The notes below the pieces were generated by a model, which made no database searches, was not told where the DNA came from, and saw only the letters and a list, made by a program, of their open reading frames with translations. A stretch of 5,770 bases of DNA from an uncultured Saprospiraceae bacterium (GTDB lineage Bacteria > Bacteroidota > Bacteroidia > Chitinophagales > Saprospiraceae). This document shows, one piece after another, positions 1-5,770 of the stretch. Where the stretch lies: assembly GCA_937959095.1 (NCBI GenBank), contig CALGLY010000274.1, forward strand, positions 1 to 5,770. Direction: 5' to 3'. Numbering within the stretch: position 1 is the stretch's first letter; the number at the start of each line of letters is the position of its first letter. The position numbers and the translations under genes were made by a program.

Positions 1-583
1 GATACACGCTATTAATGCCATTGAATAGAAAATGGGGATTGATTTGCGCTTTTAGGTATTGTAATTCTGCGACGGTACGTTCACGTTCTAATTCTTCATA
101 TTTTTTTTTATTTTTTGCCGCTTCTAACGGAAGTACATAGGCAAATGATAATAAAAAGTAAGCGATATGAAAATAAAGATTCTGTAAGCTAAAGTCTAAT
201 ATATTACCCCAAAACAAAAAAGTTGGATTAGTAGGTAAATTCACCTTTTCCAACTCAGCAATACGGCTAGCATAGGCATCAGGTGTTGCCATTATAAAAT
301 AGTGGTCAATTACTCCTTCGGCTATAGATGCTAGCAAAATAAGTACTATTACTTTGAGTGCGTAGAAAGGTCGGGTTTTTCGATTGGGATACAGCAAATG
401 AGCATTACTATAGAAAATCAATGCATTAAAGATACTCCCATAAATAGAAGGCCATAGCAATGTACCATCATTGGAAGACATATATCCCCAATGCCAATTG
501 GGGATATTACAAAAAGCAATAACTCCAGCCCACGCAAGGGTATGAACGATGACAACACCAATATTTTGATAGTATTTATGCAT
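1..583 (-). CDS. LytS/YehU-type membrane sensor histidine kinase, N-terminal part (cut by window edge)
   Basis: The visible 194 residues start MHKYYQNIGVVIV and end at the window edge just after LKAQINPHFLFNGINS (177-192). That motif is the phospho-acceptor region of the His_kinase family (PF06580, LytS/YehU type), with His184 as the likely phosphorylated residue. Before it come about four hydrophobic segments (roughly 8-26, 41-65, 73-93, 134-153) and a charged linker (155-175, KNKKKYEELERERTVAEL) that probably forms a signalling helix. The ATPase domain lies outside the window. Family members usually phosphorylate a LytTR-type response regulator; none is visible here. I chose the ATG at 583 because a short polar lead followed by a membrane helix is the normal N-terminus. 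An in-frame ATG at 667, with AGGA about 9 bases upstream, would add 28 residues encoded across the hairpin at 615-659. A run of nine A (minus strand) falls in the linker codons near 105-113. The family call is firm; the start is less sure. Confidence 0.9.
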   Translation of the reverse strand, partial: MHKYYQNIGVVIVHTLAWAGVIAFCNIPNWHWGYMSSNDGTLLWPSIYGSIFNALIFYSNAHLLYPNRKTRPFYALKVIVLILLASIAEGVIDHYFIMATPDAYASRIAELEKVNLPTNPTFLFWGNILDFSLQNLYFHIAYFLLSFAYVLPLEAAKNKKKYEELERERTVAELQYLKAQINPHFLFNGINSVY

Positions 584-614
584 ACTATTGAATTTACAAA
601 ACTTCAAATAAATC

Positions 615-659
615 GTTCTCCGATCTTTAGATTTGTATTCAAACAAAAGGTCGGAGAAC
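615..659 (-). terminator. Hairpin after the serine hydrolase gene, possible terminator
   Basis: GTTCTCCGATCTTT (615-628) pairs with AAAGGTCGGAGAAC (646-659) over 14 positions with one G-T wobble. Inside, TTTG (632-635) pairs with CAAA (640-643) around a TATT loop. The hairpin starts 24 bases after the hydrolase stop codon, the right place for an intrinsic terminator on the minus strand. However, the sequence after it (GATTTATTTGAAGTTTTG) is only moderately T-rich, so read-through into the kinase gene, or a role in mRNA processing, is equally possible. Confidence 0.5.
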
Positions 660-683
660 AATATCATCAGGTGATTTCCTTTT

Positions 684-1778
684 CTATTTTTTCTGTCCTA
701 AATAATCCAAGAGCAACATTCCTACTTCATCCACCGAAACAGCCGTATTCGATAGTACCACTACTGCAAGATCCTTTTCCTTAGAGAACCCTGCAAAGGT
801 TCGATAGCCGCCAGTACCCCCATTGTGCCAAATAATAGGCAAATCTTCCTTTGAGGTCGAAAGTATCCAGCCTAAACCAATATCTACTTTCTCCCCGAAT
901 TCTTTTCTTTTCTTGTGCGTAGCAGCGAAAGCGAGTTTATTATGCAAGTTCGCTTCTAAATACTTTAACATATCCGAGGTATTGGAACGAATCGCGCCTG
1001 CACCTGCAAAGGTCGGTAAATCCCAATTGGAAGTCGGATCGCCAGACATATTATGTCCATCTGCCCAACGTGCTTGATGTGTTTCATTCAATGTAATTGT
1101 AGTATAATCCATCTTTAGTGGTGTACTAATGTACTGTGTCGTTAGCGTTTCATAGTCGGTTTCATTTACCAAAGCTAAAATATGCCCTAGCAAGCCCACA
1201 CCAAGATTCGAGTACTCCGCCTTGCGCTCCGATTTTGCTATTGGCTCGTATTTTTTCAAAAATTTATACATCTCTTCATCTGTATACTTCGAGTATGGAT
1301 TATCCATATTCATCAGCATTTTCATGTACATATTATCTGGCAAACGCGGTAAGCCTGAGGTGTGCGTAGAAAGTTCCTCTAATGTAATTTCCAATTCATC
1401 GCCCCACTCCCCTAGTCCATCAGGCAAGTATTTACTAATAGGGTCATCGAGTTGTACTTTGCCTTCTTCTACCATTTTTGCTAGTATTCCTGCGGTAAAG
1501 GTCTTACTGATAGACCCAATTTCAAACATCGAAAGACTATCTGGTTCAACGGGCTTCTCTTCCGAGATTCGACCATAATTATAGTAGCTCATTTCTCCAT
1601 TTTCATAAATTCCAATAGCGAGTGCATGTGTGCCATCTGCTTCTACAAAAGGCTTCGCAATTTCATCAATAGATTGAATAGTATTCAGTTCTGGAAAATC
1701 GCCTATTGTGATTTGAGAACTACAACTACAAGCAAGAAGCAAGCCAATGATTGTTAAAATAAGAATGATATAACGCAT
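684..1778 (-). CDS. Lipoprotein serine hydrolase, beta-lactamase (class C)/penicillin-binding fold
   Basis: This 364-residue protein belongs to the Beta-lactamase family (PF00144), which includes AmpC-like beta-lactamases, DD-peptidases and esterases. It starts with a lipoprotein signal: a hydrophobic stretch at residues 3-16, then lipobox LLAC with Cys17 as the lipidated residue, so it is probably anchored to a membrane facing the periplasm. The catalytic set is complete: SxxK as S89-I-S-K92 inside FEIGSISKTFTAG, YxN as Y189-S-N191, and the third motif as H318-N-G within WHNGGTGG. Class C beta-lactamases have KTG at the third motif. The HxG form is common in peptidases and esterases of the fold, so true beta-lactamase activity is doubtful and the substrate is unknown. 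Length is typical for a one-domain member. The ATG at 1778 is fixed by the signal peptide; the bases before it (AAAAGATACACC) hold no clear Shine-Dalgarno sequence. A candidate promoter and a large structured leader lie upstream. The LytS kinase follows 100 bases downstream on the same strand. Confidence 0.9.
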   Translation of the reverse strand: MRYIILILTIIGLLLACSCSSQITIGDFPELNTIQSIDEIAKPFVEADGTHALAIGIYENGEMSYYNYGRISEEKPVEPDSLSMFEIGSISKTFTAGILAKMVEEGKVQLDDPISKYLPDGLGEWGDELEITLEELSTHTSGLPRLPDNMYMKMLMNMDNPYSKYTDEEMYKFLKKYEPIAKSERKAEYSNLGVGLLGHILALVNETDYETLTTQYISTPLKMDYTTITLNETHQARWADGHNMSGDPTSNWDLPTFAGAGAIRSNTSDMLKYLEANLHNKLAFAATHKKRKEFGEKVDIGLGWILSTSKEDLPIIWHNGGTGGYRTFAGFSKEKDLAVVVLSNTAVSVDEVGMLLLDYLGQKK

Positions 1779-1791
1779 GGTGTATCTTTTG

Positions 1792-1931
1792 ATCAGGATT
1801 TTCAGAATTGGAGAATTAACAGAATTTTTCTTTTAGAAAACCTTCGGTCTTCTAAAAGTTATAGCGCAATGTAAATCGAAGATTTACGAGCAAAGGAATT
1901 CTGCTAATTCTCCAATCCTGAAAATCCTGAT
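1792..1931 (-). repeat. 140-base inverted-repeat element with two internal hairpins, in the hydrolase leader
   Basis: The 35-base arms 1792-1826 and 1897-1931 are reverse complements with only two mismatches. On the minus-strand transcript these are A-C mismatches; on the plus strand they would be G-U pairs. The arms are built from copies of AATCCTGA. Between the arms sit two more perfect or near-perfect hairpins: CTTTTAGAA (1830-1838) with TTCTAAAAG (1850-1858), which also holds an inner ACC/GGT pair round TTC, and GTAAATC (1871-1877) with GATTTAC (1881-1887) round GAA. The whole could fold as a long stem topped by two branches. It ends 13 bases before the hydrolase start codon and contains no gene. 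From memory, arms rich in AATCCTGA recur in Bacteroidota intergenic regions, so this may be a REP- or MITE-like repeat. Whether other copies exist cannot be judged from one window. Confidence 0.8.
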
Positions 1932-1955
1932 TTCAGGTGAATAATAATTATAATA

Positions 1956-1989
1956 CAAATGTAAGGTGAACCACTAGCGAAGGCAAAAA
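1956..1989 (-). promoter_or_regulatory. Candidate Bacteroidota-type promoter for the serine hydrolase gene
   Basis: On the minus strand TTTTTG (1984-1989) is followed by exactly 20 bases and then TACATTTG (1956-1963). This fits the known Bacteroidota housekeeping pattern of TTG near -33 and TAnnTTTG near -7. Transcription would begin around 1950, giving a leader of about 170 bases that includes the whole inverted-repeat element at 1792-1931. The start point is inferred from the consensus. Confidence 0.6.
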
Positions 1990-2082
1990 TCCTTGATGAG
2001 TGCGTAAAAATTGCTGATAAGCGTAGATTAAGCAGGTAATTTTGAATAGTTCGAGGAATAAAGATTGGCTTTTCAACTTTTA

Positions 2083-2113
2083 ATTTTCATTGCTATTTTC
2101 ATTTTCATGCTAT
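2083..2113. repeat. Short imperfect direct repeat just after hemW
   Basis: ATTTTCATTGCTAT (2083-2096) recurs as ATTTTCATGCTAT (2101-2113), differing by one missing T. It lies immediately past the hemW stop codon. No hairpin terminator for hemW is apparent between 1938 and 2115. Apart from the hydrolase promoter I see nothing else in that stretch. Confidence 0.4.
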
Positions 2114-2115
2114 AT

Positions 2116-3243
2116 TTATTCTTCCCAAAAGAGTTCCATCGCGATATGATCTGCGAATAATTTACCTGTTTTAGTGAGGCTATAGGTTTGTTTTTGGACT
2201 TGCATTTTGTTTTCTCTTAGGAAGATAGCACTGTTTTTTAGGAAATGTTGTTCAAAATCGCTTCCGAAGGCTTGGAGTCTAGCTAAATCGCACCCCCAAA
2301 TAGTACGTAAACCTGTCAGTACATATTCATTGTAGCGTTGCGCGGGTGTGAGGACTTCTACTTGCACATCCAATTCATTATTTGTTAGTGCTTTTATGTA
2401 ATGGACATTATGCGCGACATTGGCTTGTCGATTTTCCCCGTTGAAGGAATGCGCTGACGGGCCAAGCCCCAGATAAGGCACGCCTTTCCAATAATTCGAA
2501 TTATGACGTGCATAGCAATCGGGTTGCGCAAAATTGGAAATTTCATAATGAATAAAGCCTGCTGCTTCGGTAGTCTTTTGTAGATACTCAAATTGTTGGG
2601 CAGCATGAGCATCATCTACTGGCTTGGCTTTTCCTACTTTCACGAGGTGTGCCAAGGCAGTTTGTGGTTCTACGGTGAGGCAATAGCTCGAAAGATGCGG
2701 TACATTTAACGAAATCACTTGTTCAAGATTTTGCTCCCATTGCGCTTGCGAAGTAGTAGGACTACCATAAATCAAATCAACTGTCAAGTTTTCAAAACCA
2801 GCGGCTTGGGCTTTTTGGATGCAATTTTGCGCCTCGCTTGCATTATGCGCCCGATTCATAAATTTCAAATCTTTATCCGAAAAGGATTGGATACCGATAC
2901 TCAAGCGATTGATAGGTGTTTGCTGAAGTTCGTTTAAGTAAGCTGTTGTTAAATCATCAGGGTTGGCTTCTATCGTAATTTCTGCATTCGACGCTACTTG
3001 ATGGAAGTGATGGATTTGTTCAAAAAGCGCGTTTAGTTCATTCTGATTAAGTAAAGATGGTGTACCTCCGCCTAAATAGATGGTTTCTATAGGAGCATTA
3101 TCCAGAAAGCCTTTTTGAATCGCTATTTCTTTATGAATGGCAGCGAGTAATTCTTCCTTATATTTTAAAGAAGTAGAAAAATGAAAATTACAATAATGAC
3201 AAGCTTGCTTGCAAAAAGGAATATGAATGTAAATACCTGCCAT
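2116..3243 (-). CDS. hemW: Radical SAM heme chaperone HemW
   Basis: The 375-residue product has the normal HemW length and begins MAGIYIHIPFCKQACHYCNF. The radical-SAM cysteines are C11, C15 and C18 (CxxxCxxC), which bind a 4Fe-4S cluster that works with S-adenosylmethionine. Further family motifs follow in order: GGGTPS (58-63), EANP (92-95), RLSIGIQSF (113-121), DLIYG (156-160), YEISNFA (233-239), RHNSNYW (246-252) and GLGPSAHSF (259-267). HemW was long annotated as oxygen-independent coproporphyrinogen III oxidase, but it is now understood as a cytoplasmic heme-binding chaperone delivering heme to respiratory enzymes. True HemN carries an extra N-terminal region and a fourth cysteine (CxxxCxxCxC); here residue 20 is Phe, which supports HemW. 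The start at 3243 leaves the usual few residues before the cysteines. The upstream bases (CATAAAAGATA) have no clear Shine-Dalgarno sequence. The gene diverges from the TspO-related gene, with 170 bases between them. Confidence 0.95.
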   Translation of the reverse strand: MAGIYIHIPFCKQACHYCNFHFSTSLKYKEELLAAIHKEIAIQKGFLDNAPIETIYLGGGTPSLLNQNELNALFEQIHHFHQVASNAEITIEANPDDLTTAYLNELQQTPINRLSIGIQSFSDKDLKFMNRAHNASEAQNCIQKAQAAGFENLTVDLIYGSPTTSQAQWEQNLEQVISLNVPHLSSYCLTVEPQTALAHLVKVGKAKPVDDAHAAQQFEYLQKTTEAAGFIHYEISNFAQPDCYARHNSNYWKGVPYLGLGPSAHSFNGENRQANVAHNVHYIKALTNNELDVQVEVLTPAQRYNEYVLTGLRTIWGCDLARLQAFGSDFEQHFLKNSAIFLRENKMQVQKQTYSLTKTGKLFADHIAMELFWEE

Positions 3244-3343
3244 TATCTTTTATGAATGTTTTTTCAACAAATCCGCCTGCTTGTATGTAATAGACAGTTT
3301 CGTTGGAAAACGTTATAAATTATTGAATATGTTTTGCTCCCGC

Positions 3344-3351
3344 CAAAAGTA
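3344..3351 (-). promoter_or_regulatory. Possible -7 element for hemW
   Basis: The minus strand reads TACTTTTG here, matching TAnnTTTG, about 90 bases before the hemW start. No TTG lies at the expected distance of about 20 bases upstream, so only half of the promoter pattern is present. No full promoter match was found for the divergent plus-strand gene either. Confidence 0.3.
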
Positions 3352-3413
3352 GAAAATGTAAGAAGGAATTTCTTTATTTGTAGAGTCAAAATTATAAAAT
3401 TGATTAAGCACCT

Positions 3414-4199
3414 ATGACTAGAAGAACACATATCGTATTAGCAATACTAAATGCCCTATTTTTTATCCTCGTGATTGTCATGAATGGTTTAGCAAATGCT
3501 TTGCCCATCAATGGCAAAAACACAGGAGAACTCTCTGATCTTTATCCTAATCTGTTTGTCCCGACAGGACTTACCTTTGCGATTTGGGGAGTTATTTATC
3601 TCCTTTTATTTGCCTTCATTATTTATCAACTCTTCGAAGTTCTACGCATAAATCGCCCTAAGGCCTTCTTTATTGAACAGATTCATCTTTGGTTCATTGG
3701 GAGTTGCATCGTGAATGCTTCTTGGATACTCGCTTGGCATTATCTCTATATCGGGGTTTCCTTGGGTATTATGCTACTAATACTTACTTGCCTATTGATG
3801 ATCTATTTAAGACTAAATATCGGAAAAGCTGAAGCTAGTCCAATGATTCGTTATTTGGTCCACTTGCCTTTTAGTATCTATTTAGGCTGGATTACGGTAG
3901 CTACTATTGCTAATACCACAGCGTTACTTGTCCATACAGAATGGGGCGCATTTGGGCTATCCGAGCAATTTTGGGCAGCAAGTCTCATTGGTATTGCTAC
4001 TATAATTGGTTTATTAGTCCTTTTCCGACGCAACGACCCTTATTATACTGCGGTATTGGTTTGGGCATTTGCGGGTATTATGCTCAAGCGTATGGCTGTA
4101 GAAGCCAATGATGAGGCTGTTTTTATAGCCGCTGGAATAGGTGCGGTAGTGCTGTTAGCAGCTATCATTTACCAAATCATCAAGAAAAGAGTCTATTAA
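3414..4199 (+). CDS. TspO/MBR-related multi-pass membrane protein of unknown function
   Basis: This 261-residue, very hydrophobic protein resembles the longer proteins often labelled tryptophan-rich sensory protein. Supporting stretches are NGLANALPINGKNTGELSD (24-42), FVPTGLTFAIWGVIYLLL (48-65), NASWILAWHY (101-110) and LPFSIYLGWITVATIANT (151-168). The last three parallel the P-x-G-x-x-FAIWG, LNxxWS and PYxxWxxFAxxLN landmarks of TspO. About seven or eight membrane helices can be drawn (about 6-28, 50-75, 90-109, 112-132, 147-170, 186-204, 211-225, 233-256), more than the five of classical TspO, which is about 160 residues long. TspO binds porphyrins and cholesterol, but I would not transfer that function to this longer family. 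Its position opposite hemW hints at a heme or porphyrin link, though adjacency of divergent genes is weak evidence. The ATG at 3414 opens directly into the first helix; no clear Shine-Dalgarno sequence precedes it. The basic C-terminus (KKRVY) probably faces the cytoplasm. Confidence 0.7.
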   Translation: MTRRTHIVLAILNALFFILVIVMNGLANALPINGKNTGELSDLYPNLFVPTGLTFAIWGVIYLLLFAFIIYQLFEVLRINRPKAFFIEQIHLWFIGSCIVNASWILAWHYLYIGVSLGIMLLILTCLLMIYLRLNIGKAEASPMIRYLVHLPFSIYLGWITVATIANTTALLVHTEWGAFGLSEQFWAASLIGIATIIGLLVLFRRNDPYYTAVLVWAFAGIMLKRMAVEANDEAVFIAAGIGAVVLLAAIIYQIIKKRVY

Positions 4200-4259
4200 A
4201 CTCCACTTCTTCACCGTTTCCTCAAACACTCCCTTCGCTCACAGAATAAACGTATGGAG

Positions 4260-4285
4260 ACGAAAACATATTAGTTTTTTTTCGT
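4260..4285 (+). terminator. Weak AT-rich hairpin, possible terminator of the TspO-related gene
   Basis: ACGAAAA (4260-4266) can pair with TTTTCGT (4279-4285). Alternatively AAAAC (4263-4267) can pair with GTTTT (4274-4278) and be followed directly by TTTT. It starts 60 bases after the stop codon. The stem is short and mostly A-T, so termination here would be weak. Confidence 0.3.
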
Positions 4286-4318
4286 TAGATAAAGTGAGCC
4301 GATTATATAAAAAGTGAC

Positions 4319-4388
4319 TAATGCAAGCAACTAGAGATACAACAAACAATACTTAATTCATCTCTACCCAGTAAAAAAGCTTGCATTA
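4319..4388 (+). other. Nested inverted repeat upstream of the response regulator gene
   Basis: TAATGCAAGC (4319-4328) and GCTTGCATTA (4379-4388) are perfect 10-base inverted repeats. Inside them TAGAGAT (4332-4338) pairs perfectly with ATCTCTA (4360-4366). This gives a two-stem hairpin with an A- and C-rich loop of 21 bases. It lies in the 255-base gap between the TspO-related gene and the regulator, 66 bases before the ATG at 4455. No T-run follows it, so it is not an ordinary intrinsic terminator. It could be a leader structure, a protein-binding site or a small RNA. The rest of the gap shows no convincing promoter; the nearest candidate is TATGTTTTG at 4413-4421, which has one base too many for TAnnTTTG. 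Confidence 0.45.
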
Positions 4389-4454
4389 AAGCTTCCCTTC
4401 TAGCTGACTTTTTATGTTTTGGCACAGCTTTGTTCACGAAATATTACGCTACCC

Positions 4455-5108
4455 ATGAGCGAACACGCGACTACCCTTGCTTTGGTGGACGACCACCCAA
4501 TCATTGCGATTGGTGTCCAAGCCATGTTGCAACAGGACAGTAACTTTAAGTTAGTGTATCATGCTACACGTGCTACCGACATTTTGGATTTTTATTCCAA
4601 TAGCCGTTCCGACTTAATCTTGCTTGATTTAAATCTTCCTGATATGGAATATAAAGATTTAATTCAGAGCTTGCAATTACGAGCTAGAGGCACAAAAATG
4701 ATTGCCTACACAGGCTACAACAATTCATCCTTAGTGAAGACGGTATTACGACTTGGCTTAGATGGCTACTTATTAAAAACTTGCACACCCGATGAATTTC
4801 GACATGCACTCCGCCAAGTAGTGGAAAAAGACGAAGTGTATATCGGTAAATCAGTGCAATTGAATAGCATCATGAACAATCCAAGAAAAGGATTGAAAGA
4901 TGACTTTCAGAAATGTCTCAGCCTTTCCAAACGAGAAAAGGAAATACTCGACTTGATTAGTCAAGGCTTCACCAGTCAAAGTATTAGCGAGACTTTATTT
5001 ATTAGTAAATACACCGTAGAAACCCATAGAAAAAATATTCTGCGAAAACTCAACTTCAATTCCAGTACGGAACTCGTGAAGTTTGCAGTGCAGCAGGGTT
5101 TAGTTTAA
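4455..5108 (+). CDS. NarL/FixJ-family DNA-binding response regulator (REC + LuxR-type HTH)
   Basis: Read from the ATG at 4455 the protein has 217 residues, the normal size for the family. The receiver domain (about 7-125) has the acidic pair D12-D13 in LALVDDHP, the phospho-acceptor D58 in ILLDLNLPD, T86 in IAYTG and K108 in GYLLKT, so all key phosphorylation residues are present. A linker (about 126-155) leads to a LuxR-type helix-turn-helix (about 156-217) with LSKREKEILDLISQGFTSQ, then ISKYTVETHRKNILRKL, the recognition-helix region. It should bind DNA when phosphorylated by a partner histidine kinase. No kinase gene is beside it; the truncated kinase at the left end is of the LytS type, which usually pairs with LytTR regulators. 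The frame stays open upstream to a TTG at 4419, but the extra 12 residues do not resemble a receiver-domain start, so I prefer the ATG. A strong terminator follows 47 bases after the stop codon. Confidence 0.92.
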   Translation: MSEHATTLALVDDHPIIAIGVQAMLQQDSNFKLVYHATRATDILDFYSNSRSDLILLDLNLPDMEYKDLIQSLQLRARGTKMIAYTGYNNSSLVKTVLRLGLDGYLLKTCTPDEFRHALRQVVEKDEVYIGKSVQLNSIMNNPRKGLKDDFQKCLSLSKREKEILDLISQGFTSQSISETLFISKYTVETHRKNILRKLNFNSSTELVKFAVQQGLV

Positions 5109-5155
5109 AATTCGATCATCATAAGAGATTATAGCTAATTTATTTACCTGAGTTT

Positions 5156-5189
5156 GCGACTTGTCTTTCATTAAGACAAGTCGCTTTTT
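5156..5189 (+). terminator. Intrinsic terminator of the response regulator gene
   Basis: GCGACTTGTCTT (5156-5167) and AAGACAAGTCGC (5173-5184) form a perfect 12-base stem around the loop TCATT, followed at once by TTTTT (5185-5189). There is no A-run on the left side, so it acts on the plus strand only. Confidence 0.93.
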
Positions 5190-5211
5190 CGTTGACACTA
5201 TGAAAAAACTA

Positions 5212-5405
5212 CTAAAATCGAAAATACTCCAGTACTCACTCAGTCGGTTTTCCACAAGCCTACCACTCATAGCAATACGCACAGGAACTTTCATTTTCTT
5301 CACAGCTTTAGCCTGTGCTGTTTTCGGATTTTTGATGGCTTGAGCTTCATCAATCACGACAAGATTTTTTGTCAGATTATTCAAAAACTGCACATAAGTA
5401 GTCGG
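5212..5405 (-). pseudogene. Degraded internal fragment of a SNF2-family helicase
   Basis: About 65 residues on the minus strand match the middle of the SNF2/RapA-type ATPase core. TTY followed by FLNNLTKNLVVIDEAQAIKNP contains the DEAQ box (motif II, 5340-5351). MSGRLVENRLSEYWSIFDF corresponds to motif III and its continuation. In intact members this region reads close to TGTPxENRLSELWSIFDF; here the GTP is GRL (5256-5267), so conserved residues are lost. The ATP-binding Walker A region, motif Ia and the whole second helicase lobe are missing. An in-frame TAG lies just upstream of 5423, and downstream the frame runs through the response regulator's terminator into unrelated sequence. Intact members have several hundred to over a thousand residues. 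I read this as the relic of a deleted or partly copied gene. The start and end given bracket the recognisable homology. Confidence 0.75.
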
Positions 5406-5472
5406 ACACAAATAATGTAACAACTAGACGGTCGCATTATAAGATTACTTACTCAAGCCATCAAAATAGCTT

Positions 5473-5769
<297 letters not shown>

Positions 5770-5770
5770 T

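Noticed and set aside
491..1578. Several open frames of 77-118 codons on the plus strand (for example 823-1077 and 1222-1578)
   Set aside because: They lie antisense to the hydrolase and kinase genes, have no recognisable domains, and are explained by the codon pattern of the true minus-strand genes.
684..1778. Calling the hydrolase an antibiotic-resistance AmpC enzyme
   Set aside because: The third active-site motif is HNG rather than KTG and the protein is a lipoprotein, so the fold is clear but the substrate is not.
1792..1931. An insertion sequence or tRNA-like gene at the branched inverted repeat
   Set aside because: There is no transposase frame and no clear target-site duplication. 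The hairpins do not show tRNA arm sizes or the conserved T-loop.
2394..2937. Open frames of about 72 codons inside hemW on both strands
   Set aside because: They overlap the strongly conserved hemW frame and show no protein-like features of their own.
2116..3243. Oxygen-independent coproporphyrinogen III oxidase (HemN)
   Set aside because: The fourth cysteine and the N-terminal extension of HemN are absent, and the length and motifs match HemW.
4419..4454. TTG start at 4419 for the response regulator
   Set aside because: It adds 12 residues ahead of a standard receiver-domain start, while the ATG at 4455 gives the usual N-terminus.
5161..5343. Plus-strand frame of 60 codons with a hydrophobic stretch
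   Set aside because: It begins inside the terminator hairpin and lies antisense to the helicase relic. Its hydrophobicity mirrors the charged and coding bias of the opposite strand.

Overview
The window looks like an ordinary chromosomal stretch from a Bacteroidota bacterium (Cytophaga/Saprospira/Flavobacterium-like). The signs are AT-rich DNA, genes with little or no Shine-Dalgarno sequence, a good match to the Bacteroidota promoter pattern (TTG, about 20 bases, TAnnTTTG), and a LytS-type sensor kinase with the LKAQINPHFLFN motif typical of that phylum. No phage, CRISPR array, tRNA, rRNA or intact transposon is visible.

Layout. Bases 1-583 (minus) carry the N-terminal two thirds or so of a membrane sensor histidine kinase, cut by the window edge. 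Upstream of it on the same strand are a hairpin (615-659) and a lipoprotein serine hydrolase of the beta-lactamase/penicillin-binding fold (684-1778). The hydrolase has a candidate promoter at 1956-1989. Between promoter and start codon lies a 140-base element with 35-base inverted repeats and two internal hairpins (1792-1931), so its mRNA leader should be highly structured. Next comes hemW (2116-3243, minus), a radical-SAM heme chaperone. Divergent from it is a TspO-related multi-pass membrane protein (3414-4199, plus). A gene-free stretch with a nested inverted repeat (4319-4388) precedes a NarL/LuxR-type response regulator (4455-5108, plus), which ends at a textbook intrinsic terminator (5156-5189). 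The right end holds a degraded piece of a SNF2-family helicase (5212-5405, minus) and a small Asn-rich, coiled-coil protein gene (5473-5769, minus) that contains an (ATT)11 microsatellite.

How the genes relate. No tight multi-gene operon is evident. The hydrolase and the LytS kinase are co-oriented 100 bases apart with a hairpin between them, so cotranscription is possible but not shown. The NarL-type regulator has no kinase beside it and looks like an orphan. The main points of interest are the leader element in front of the hydrolase, the nested inverted repeat before the response regulator, the helicase relic, and the microsatellite that sits either inside the coding region or just before an alternative start codon. 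I see no convincing new multi-gene system.
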